Shown here piece after piece: positions 40,527 through 45,222 of a DNA stretch of 64,000 nt (its first letter is position 1; every line of letters begins with the position of its first letter). The translations under genes and the position numbers were made by a program. Source of the stretch: Thalassotalea hakodatensis (GTDB taxonomy: Bacteria > Pseudomonadota > Gammaproteobacteria > Enterobacterales > Alteromonadaceae); NCBI RefSeq assembly GCF_030295995.1, contig NZ_AP027365.1, positions 3,008,066 to 3,072,065 of the forward strand, read 5' to 3'. The notes under the pieces are model-generated. The model was not told where the DNA came from, ran no database searches, and worked only from the letters and a program-made list of their open reading frames with translations.

Positions 40527-41025
40527 GTTTGAAGCCCTCCTGTTCTTGATACGTTGGCCGATAATCAACAACGGGTTTTATCCCTTCGGCTTTCTCTGGT
40601 GGCTTCTCTGGTTGTTTAGGTGGCTTGTTCACCTCTTTTTCAGGTTCAGCGATGATATGAGGAGCAACGACCATTCCCGTTACCGTTAGCGCGGTTAATT
40701 CAACACCGAACACGCTACCCGCATCAGGGAAGTATTTATCAAGTAAATCGCCGTAAGCTTCCGCTAACGCTTTTTTGTGCTTTTCTGGCACATTCCATTT
40801 GCTAGCAAAAATATCAAAACCCGCTGATATGATCGGGTATAACAATTCGGCCGTTTCGATATGCTCAGATTCAACATGTTCGACAATTTCGCCCGTTTCA
40901 CCAATTACCCCACCGTCAACGCTTTCAGCCTCGGCTAAAATCGCATCGAGTTCGCTTATCTGCGCTAAATCATCATCAATTACGGGTTGCTGTTCTTCCT
41001 GCTCGATTTCTTGTTCATCATTCAT
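40519..41025 (-). CDS. Acidic virion/assembly protein next to the packaging ATPase, 168 aa
   Basis: A very acidic N-terminus (residues 1-55) precedes a helical domain (TAELLYPIISAGFDIFASKW, HKKALAEAYGDLLDKYFP) and a hydrophobic stretch (ELTALTVTGMVVAPHII), then a Pro/Lys/Glu-rich tail. I recall similar proteins beside the ATPase of other tailless proviruses. I chose the ATG at 41025, eight bases after GGAGGA, over 41031. Overlaps both neighbours by a few bases. Confidence 0.65.
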   Translation of the reverse strand: MNDEQEIEQEEQQPVIDDDLAQISELDAILAEAESVDGGVIGETGEIVEHVESEHIETAELLYPIISAGFDIFASKWNVPEKHKKALAEAYGDLLDKYFPDAGSVFGVELTALTVTGMVVAPHIIAEPEKEVNKPPKQPEKPPEKAEGIKPVVDYRPTYQEQEGFKLD

Positions 41026-41398
41026 CGTCATCGTCCTCCAGCAGCCAAGAAAGTGCCGATTTTTTGCGTTTAGGCGTTACGCTTTCACCCGTTAACGCTT
41101 TTTCAGGTCGCTTTTGTTCGCCTTTTTCCGTTAACGGTTTTTCAGGTTCGCTTTGTTGCGTGATGGTTACGACTGGAGGCGCACCCGCGTATAACGTTTC
41201 AAGTCGAATGTTTTCGGGTTGTGTTGCATCAGGCCATAACACCGCTTTTTCACGTAACCATTGTTGACCTTGCGGTAAATTAGGCGTGATTTTGCCAAAC
41301 TGCGAGAAGTAATAGAGCTTGCCGCGCTTATCAGCACGAACAACCGATAAGTGACCCGATAACGGGCATTTAATATGTCCGATATTATTATTCGCCAT
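41018..41398 (-). CDS. Conserved provirus protein, 126 aa, with PEKxLT repeats
   Basis: The N-terminal domain has IKCPLSGHLSVVRADKRGKLYYFS and GQQWLREKAVLWPD; residues 80-110 carry a short tandem duplication (EPEKPLTEKGEQ / RPEKALTGES), encoded by an imperfect DNA repeat around 41093-41160. The tail is acidic. No strong ribosome site; its ATG lies inside the end of the 59-aa gene, so it is probably translationally coupled. Function unknown. Confidence 0.65.
   Translation of the reverse strand: MANNNIGHIKCPLSGHLSVVRADKRGKLYYFSQFGKITPNLPQGQQWLREKAVLWPDATQPENIRLETLYAGAPPVVTITQQSEPEKPLTEKGEQKRPEKALTGESVTPKRKKSALSWLLEDDDDE
41119..41142. repeat. 24-bp sequence identical to 39665-39688
   Basis: Both copies contain CCGTTAACGG between a five-T run on each side. 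This copy lies in coding sequence; the other lies between the capsid-side terminator and the 33-aa gene stop. Confidence 0.6.
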
Positions 41399-41567
41399 AA
41401 CAAAGCGCCTTAGCTAAAGTTGCATTAAAACGGTTTTGCAAATCTGCTACCCGTTCAACGTGCTTTCTAGCGTTCATGATGCTTGCTGACTTAGCGATTT
41501 TTGTTTCTGCGTGTAATTCAGAAACGAGAAATAATAGGCTATCTTTAGCCTCTTTTGATATTTGCAT
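41388..41567 (-). CDS. Provirus small helical protein, 59 aa
   Basis: Begins MQISKEAKDSLLFLVSELHA, continues through a charged helical region (residues 21-50) and ends KALCYGE. It carries copy 2 of the TGTCGGGAGACA ribosome-site hairpin and overlaps the next gene by 11 bases. Function unknown. Confidence 0.65.
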   Translation of the reverse strand: MQISKEAKDSLLFLVSELHAETKIAKSASIMNARKHVERVADLQNRFNATLAKALCYGE

Positions 41568-41573
41568 TTTCGA

Positions 41574-41585
41574 TGTCTCCCGACA
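41574..41585 (-). promoter_or_regulatory. Ribosome-site hairpin motif, copy 2
   Basis: TGTCGGGAGACA, nine bases (from GGGAG) before the ATG of the 59-aa gene, preceded by C and followed by TCGAAA. Confidence 0.7.
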
Positions 41586-41613
41586 GTGAAAAAGCCCGTA
41601 AAACGGGCGCTAA

Positions 41614-41835
41614 TTATTTTACAATGGTGTCACTACACAATTCAGCGCGTATGCTGTATATGTGAAAGCCTTTCGGAATACGACTGATAACGTGATGAAT
41701 GGCAGCCGTTGACGATTTGCGATCTAAAACAATAAATTTTTCTTCACATTCGCGCGTTCTCTCGGTATTGACTGAGGAAATTAGTACAACATAGTTGTTT
41801 AATTTAGGTTTTTTCTTAGGTTGGTTTTCATTCAC
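41614..41835 (-). CDS. Provirus small protein, 73 aa
   Basis: Basic N-terminus (PKKKPKLNN), then VVLISSVNTERTRECEEKFI and a C-terminal IPKGFHIYSIRAELCSDTIVK. Start is GTG at 41835, eight bases after GGGAG of hairpin copy 3. Probably a small cytoplasmic regulator or assembly factor; no family recognised. Confidence 0.6.
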   Translation of the reverse strand: MNENQPKKKPKLNNYVVLISSVNTERTRECEEKFIVLDRKSSTAAIHHVISRIPKGFHIYSIRAELCSDTIVK

Positions 41836-41840
41836 TTTAA

Positions 41841-41852
41841 TGTCTCCCGACA
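41841..41852 (-). promoter_or_regulatory. Ribosome-site hairpin motif, copy 3
   Basis: TGTCGGGAGACA followed by TTAAA and the GTG start of the 73-aa gene; preceded by AAC. Confidence 0.7.
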
Positions 41853-41869
41853 GTTATATTATAAAAAGA

Positions 41870-42097
41870 TTAACCCGTAATTTTGCGAAGTTGCTCGACT
41901 GCGTTCTCGGCCGTTGCTATCTCCAGTGCAGCCTTTCGTTTTTTGTCGTGTAGATTATCAATAACCAAATCGGCCGCGTTGATTTCATCAACACAAAAAT
42001 CGATACGCTCGTTGAGTTGTTCTATTTTGCTTTGGAAAGTGTTGAGCGTTTGCTCAGTGGTTGGCATAAGCCATTTATTGAGTAGGTATTTAAACAT
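41870..42097 (-). CDS. Provirus coiled-coil protein, 75 aa
   Basis: MFKYLLNKWLMPTTEQTL is followed by a long amphipathic helix (residues 15-73) with heptad-like spacing, typical of a coiled coil. I start at the ATG at 42097; a frame opening at 42115 would translate the ribosome site itself. It carries hairpin copy 4 and is the first gene behind the predicted operon promoter. Confidence 0.65.
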   Translation of the reverse strand: MFKYLLNKWLMPTTEQTLNTFQSKIEQLNERIDFCVDEINAADLVIDNLHDKKRKAALEIATAENAVEQLRKITG

Positions 42098-42102
42098 TTC
42101 TT

Positions 42103-42114
42103 TGTCTCCCGACA
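42103..42114 (-). promoter_or_regulatory. Ribosome-site hairpin motif, copy 4
   Basis: TGTCGGGAGACA followed by AAGAA and the ATG of the 75-aa gene. It lacks the preceding C seen in the other three copies. Confidence 0.7.
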
Positions 42115-42168
42115 ATAAAATATGGTTTAAGTTGTTGCTAGCGCTTCACAGCGTGAGCGGTCGAAAAC

Positions 42169-42197
42169 AATATACCTAGTCATGAATAAATATACAA
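42169..42197 (-). promoter_or_regulatory. Predicted promoter of the minus-strand virion operon
   Basis: TTGTAT (42192-42197) and TATATT (42169-42174) with a 17-base spacer on the minus strand. Just upstream, TTATTCAC occurs twice (42201 and 42222, 21 bases apart), the first being a full TTATTCACA DnaA-type box, so a regulator or DnaA may bind here. Confidence 0.55.
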
Positions 42198-42508
42198 GCT
42201 TTATTCACATAAAGCGCATACTTATTCACTTAATCATCATGCAATTTTATCGTTAAATTTTTGGGCGAAAATTTTACTTCGTTTCAATAATGGTGAACGG
42301 GCAACGAAAGCACTTCGTAAAATACACTCTGCTAGCCGCAACGCAACCTCTCTACTGTTTTATTGTTGATTTTATTGAAATAGGTTACTTGGCTTAACGC
42401 CTCTTACACGCCCTTACAGGGCGCGCGCTTAAATGTGGTCGCTAGCGCTCCAACTCTCAACCTTGATGTGAAGGCCAACGCTATACCGTTGAAAGCTATT
42501 TACCTGTC

Positions 42509-42545
42509 CTTGCTGTACTTTCCGCTTCGCTCCAAGTACAGCAAG
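42509..42545. repeat. Perfect 12-bp stem hairpin
   Basis: CTTGCTGTACTT pairs with AAGTACAGCAAG across a 13-base loop that itself contains GCGAAGC on the minus strand, a very stable mini-hairpin sequence. No T-run follows, so it is not a simple terminator. Confidence 0.75.
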
Positions 42546-42555
42546 CCCCTAGCAA

Positions 42556-42590
42556 ATCAGTATTAAAAATACCGAACAAATTCGGCTGAT
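42556..42590. repeat. Perfect three-way-junction fold
   Basis: ATCAG/CTGAT encloses two back-to-back hairpins, TATT-AAA-AATA and CCGAA-CAAA-TTCGG, with no unpaired base at the junction. Confidence 0.65.
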
Positions 42591-42977
42591 AACACTTAAA
42601 TTGCCATGGTCTGCTATACGTGGAACAAAGCAGTTAAAAACATACTGGTATCAATACGCTTTTAGCTGCTCTCCAACGCACATTGGCAGGCTCTCGAAGT
42701 GCTTTCGCACGCCCATTACCAAACGCCCTGCCAAAGCAAACGTACTACGTAACTACCTCGCCTTTTTAACGTGCTGCCGTTGGTCTACCCGTTGCACTTG
42801 TCACATAGCGGGGCTTCACTCCCGCACGTTTGCCGCTTCTTACATCGCTAGCTTTTGGTAACACTCCCGTGATAACTAGCTTGAGTCGCTCAGACTCCTG
42901 TTTTAAAGCATGTATACAACCACAAAACTCTATGATCCAATCGCATACTGATTAGCTAAAAAACCTTGTTTAACGAG

Positions 42978-43012
42978 CAAAAGAAAGCCCCCGTCAAAGG
43001 ACAGAGGCTTTG
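42978..43012 (-). terminator. Terminator after the 79-aa early gene
   Basis: On the minus strand AAAGCC (43006-43011) pairs with GGCTTT (42984-42989) and a TTTT run follows. It isolates the early minus-strand genes from the hairpin-rich region. Confidence 0.65.
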
Positions 43013-43014
43013 TT

Positions 43015-43254
43015 TTAATCGTTAGTTGGTAAGTTGACTTTTAACCAATCTCTTAAACCGTATGGCTTGAAGCCTGTACGCATAATTTGCTCAACATCTT
43101 CATCGGTCGCATACGCATCTAAAAAACCTGCGTATTCTTTAGTCATGCCCGTACTTAAATCTTTTACAAACACTAAAGTTAAATAAGCGCCTATTGATGA
43201 TAAGTAGAATTCACCATGTTGAAGATACTTCATACCATTTACTTCGATATTCAT
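43015..43254 (-). CDS. Provirus early protein, 79 aa
   Basis: Starts MNIEVNGMKYLQHGEFYLSS; a beta-rich first half is followed by a helical acidic segment (DAYATDEDVEQIMR) and GLRDWLKVNLPTND. Its ATG overlaps the stop codon of the 47-aa gene (TAATG). Read away from the HTH gene, so it belongs to the early or control region. Function unknown. Confidence 0.65.
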   Translation of the reverse strand: MNIEVNGMKYLQHGEFYLSSIGAYLTLVFVKDLSTGMTKEYAGFLDAYATDEDVEQIMRTGFKPYGLRDWLKVNLPTND

Positions 43255-43397
43255 TACAGCCCCCTTGAAGCGAAAAGCTTCGATAAAATTAATTTCTTTA
43301 ACAAGGGAACATTAGCGGGATTAAGCTTGGCTTGGGTAAGTAATCGAGCGCGATATTTATCGCGATTATTTACAATTGTAAGTCTTTGTTCAGTCAC
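43254..43397 (-). CDS. Provirus early micro-protein, 47 aa
   Basis: GTG start; begins MTEQRLTIVNNRDKYRARLL, then TQAKLNPANVPLLKKLILSK and LFASRGL. Basic and mostly helical. It ends in a one-base overlap with the 79-aa gene. No strong ribosome site; may be coupled to the frame upstream (stop at 43404). Confidence 0.55.
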   Translation of the reverse strand: MTEQRLTIVNNRDKYRARLLTQAKLNPANVPLLKKLILSKLFASRGL

Positions 43398-43403
43398 GGT
43401 TAA

Positions 43404-43544
43404 TTATTCTCTTGTCATTATCCCTCTTGCAAAAAAACGGCAGGGCTTCGTTGCACCTCCACCCCGCCAACAAGAGCTAGTTAGATTTAAAATGGCTTTC
43501 GCAGTTATGAACTGACTTAACGATTGATACGCAAACAACAATCA
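43404..43544 (-). CDS. Possible early micro-protein, 46 aa (uncertain)
   Basis: An open frame from TTG at 43544, whose second half reads SCWRGGGATKPCRFFARGIM. The Cys/Gly/Lys pattern looks protein-like and the stop is seven bases before the next start, but the start codon is a guess and no ribosome site is seen. Confidence 0.35.
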
Positions 43545-43672
43545 GTAAAACCACTTGTGCTGCGAAAGCAGAAGAGATATTAAATGATAGCTTCACACCT
43601 GTAAAGGCAGGCTTTTCGTGTTGCTTTAGGGTTTACATAGGGCTAAACTTTTAGTTAGCAAACAACAATCAG
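43531..43672. repeat. 15-bp direct repeat in the early control region
   Basis: GCAAACAACAATCAG occurs at 43531-43545 and 43658-43672, 127 bases apart, between the divergent early genes. The second copy runs into the ribosome site (AGGTGG) of the HTH gene, so these may be operators for it. Confidence 0.6.
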
Positions 43673-43680
43673 GTGGTAAC

Positions 43681-43938
43681 ATGACTCTGCAAGACTTACT
43701 AGATAAGGTCTGTGATGGAATGTCAGACAATAAGACATCACAAAAACTTGGAATTACACGTATTTCATTTAGTAAATACAGAAATGGACATGCCATTCCA
43801 AACGATGATGTGTTAGAAAAAATGATAGAGATTAGCGGACTTGATCCAATAGAAGTATATACAGCCGCTTATGCTGAAAAGGTGCATAACCCATTAGTGG
43901 CAAAGGCATTTAGAGAGTACAAATCTATTGTTGCATAA
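43681..43938 (+). CDS. Small helix-turn-helix regulator (provirus repressor candidate)
   Basis: An 85-residue protein. Residues 8-55 form an XRE-like helix-turn-helix: DNKTSQKLGITRISFSKYRN followed by GHAIPNDDVLEKMIEISGLDP. No cleavage or dimerisation domain of the LexA/CI type is present, so RecA-driven self-cleavage is unlikely. It is divergent from the early minus-strand genes, the classic place for a lysogeny switch repressor. AGGTGG lies just upstream of the ATG. Confidence 0.75.
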   Translation: MTLQDLLDKVCDGMSDNKTSQKLGITRISFSKYRNGHAIPNDDVLEKMIEISGLDPIEVYTAAYAEKVHNPLVAKAFREYKSIVA

Positions 43939-44102
43939 CATTTTAGACTCAGTAAAAAGCCGCTTTTTAGCGGTTTTTTAGTACCTATAGAAAGTTGTTA
44001 ATAATTTAATTTTCGTGTTTTTGTTGGATTTTTTAGGCGTGAATTCTTATACAGTATAGAAACCCTGATACAGCCAGTATTTTAGCGCTTTGGGGTGACA
44101 CG
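43939..44102. other. Non-coding stretch between the HTH gene and attR
   Basis: Holds a terminator (43953-43980) and then no gene. TACAGTAT at 44050-44057 matches part of the att core and TACAGCCAGTAT follows at 44069-44080; these may be extra recombinase or arm sites. Confidence 0.4.
43953..43980 (+). terminator. Terminator after the HTH gene
   Basis: CCGCT-TTTT-AGCGG flanked by AAAAAG and TTTTTT. Confidence 0.7.
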
Positions 44103-44134
44103 TGTATGACCGTACAGTATCAAGTTTTTTTTTA
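44103..44134. repeat. attR: right copy of the 32-bp attachment repeat
   Basis: Identical to 32968-32999. The base just left is G instead of the C present at recA, so the LexA box here reads GTGT-N8-ACAG and is one base off consensus. To the right is presumed to be the original host sequence upstream of recA. Confidence 0.9.
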
Positions 44135-44221
44135 TTATAAAGTAGTTTTTTTGCTGAATTAAACAGTAGTATCTTGTTTATATTGAAAATTTTATTCGCT
44201 TTAAGGTTTAGCTAACAAACA

Positions 44222-44256
44222 AAAAAAAACGCTACTCAAAGCGAGTAGCGTTTTTC
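44222..44256 (-). terminator. Terminator after the PEP-CTERM gene
   Basis: ACGCTACTC pairs with GAGTAGCGT across loop AAAGC, with A-run and T-run flanks. Confidence 0.85.
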
Positions 44257-44277
44257 ATTTATGTATTTTCTGTTAGA

Positions 44278-44988
44278 TTATGCTTTTCTTCTTGAAAAAG
44301 ATAACCCCATCATTGCTAAACCTAAAATAGCAATTGTAGAAGGTTCTGGTACAGTAACTGAGCCAACATCAAGTGCTGAATACATGATGGTGCCACCTGC
44401 AGTTAAAAACTCACCAAAGCCATTACCAAAAAAAGTAACCGTAGTAAATTGAGACGAATCATCAATAGCACCAACGAAGAATGCATCACCAGCATTACCG
44501 CCTGCAGCCGTTGCAGGGTTATCGTTAACATTTGTAGCACTTGCTACTTTAATTGCTGTACCGCCATCAAAGCTGATAAATAACTCAGAAGTAAAACAGC
44601 ATGTTGCCCAATCGCCTACTTCAAAGCCTAATGCATTCACTGCGCTGTCAAACGTAAAGGTTAAACCAGAACCTGCACCATTATCATTGTTATCTCGCGG
44701 GTCAATACCAATCATTTCACCTGTAGAGTTATCAACATTTGCACCATAAACACTTTCATATGATCCATCAGTGGTTGAAATCGTAAAATCACCCAAATCC
44801 CAAGAGTTTCCGCCACTTAATCCACTTAAATTAACTGAACTTACCGCGCTGCCTGCATTCGTCACAGTTGTTGTGAATTGATTTTGACCATTTGTGATCG
44901 TGTCATAATAATCTAGTATTGTCGCTTGAGATGCACCAGCTACTAGGCATAAAGAAAGAGAAAGAGTTTTGATTGCTTTATTAATCAT
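44278..44988 (-). CDS. PEP-CTERM sorted exported protein
   Basis: A 236-residue secreted protein with signal peptide (MINKAIKTLSLSLCLVAGAS) and a C-terminal sorting signal: VPEPSTIAILGLAMMGLSFS then RRKA. Such proteins are recognised by an exosortase, usually in exopolysaccharide-producing bacteria. The body is beta-rich, with Asp/Asn-rich NNDNGAGSG and a Cys-Cys pair. Host gene on the far side of attR. No exosortase is in the window. Confidence 0.88.
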   Translation of the reverse strand: MINKAIKTLSLSLCLVAGASQATILDYYDTITNGQNQFTTTVTNAGSAVSSVNLSGLSGGNSWDLGDFTISTTDGSYESVYGANVDNSTGEMIGIDPRDNNDNGAGSGLTFTFDSAVNALGFEVGDWATCCFTSELFISFDGGTAIKVASATNVNDNPATAAGGNAGDAFFVGAIDDSSQFTTVTFFGNGFGEFLTAGGTIMYSALDVGSVTVPEPSTIAILGLAMMGLSFSRRKA

Positions 44989-45222
44989 TTTTTATTCCAT
45001 TAAGTTAATTAAAAACATTTTGTTATTACAAACAAAAAGCAAATTAAATGCCAGCATGTATATAACCCATAAAAACAATAACTTAAGAATTTTAAATAAC
45101 AAAAACATTACATAAGTGTAAAATATTTAGACACTTTTCCAAAGTTACTCTATTTAAGGTTGAATACACCCCTTAGTTAAAATTACAATCTACAACATAA
45201 GAACATATTGATAAGTTAATTA

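Larger units (their letters stand above)
42198..42977. other. Gene-poor, hairpin-rich region; candidate structured RNA or replication element
   Basis: No convincing gene in about 0.8 kb. Secondary structure is dense: a perfect 12-bp hairpin (42509-42545); a three-way junction with no unpaired bases at the branch (42556-42590); an 8-bp pairing TTGGCAGG/CCTGCCAA around a GNRA-type hairpin GTGCGAAAGCAC read on the minus strand; AACGTGC/GCACGTT enclosing a GCGGG hairpin; and four GCTAGC palindromes between 42137 and 42850. GNRA-like loops appear on the minus strand, suggesting the RNA is read that way. Confidence 0.55.
32968..44134. mobile_element. Integrated corticovirus-like (PM2-like) tailless provirus
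   Basis: About 11.1 kb between perfect 32-bp direct repeats. Contents: tyrosine integrase at the left edge, DnaA-box cluster, a long minus-strand virion operon with a PM2-type double-jelly-roll capsid protein and packaging ATPase, a hairpin-rich gene-poor region, and a divergent early control region with an HTH protein at the right edge. Length is close to the roughly 10-kb PM2 genome. No portal, terminase large subunit, tail or Rep genes are seen. Reading frames appear intact, so it may be functional. Confidence 0.9.

Noticed and set aside
34222-41398. Tailed-phage prophage
   Set aside because: No portal, large terminase, tail tape-measure or baseplate genes; the capsid protein is of the double-jelly-roll type.
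39574-42114. The four TGTCGGGAGACA copies as a CRISPR-like array
   Set aside because: They are irregularly spaced, only 12 bases long, and each sits at a start codon.
42601-42861. 86-codon open frame on the plus strand in the hairpin-rich region
   Set aside because: Starts with TTG without a ribosome site, has a Cys/Trp/Arg-rich composition unlike neighbouring proteins, and overlaps the strongest secondary structure; most likely a by-product of G/C-rich structured sequence.
43015-43397. The coupled 47-aa and 79-aa genes as a toxin-antitoxin pair
   Set aside because: Size and overlap fit, but no toxin or antitoxin motif is visible and the location is an ordinary early viral operon.
43216-43515. 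99-codon plus-strand frame in the early region
   Set aside because: It is opposite the coupled 47-aa and 79-aa genes and lacks a ribosome site.
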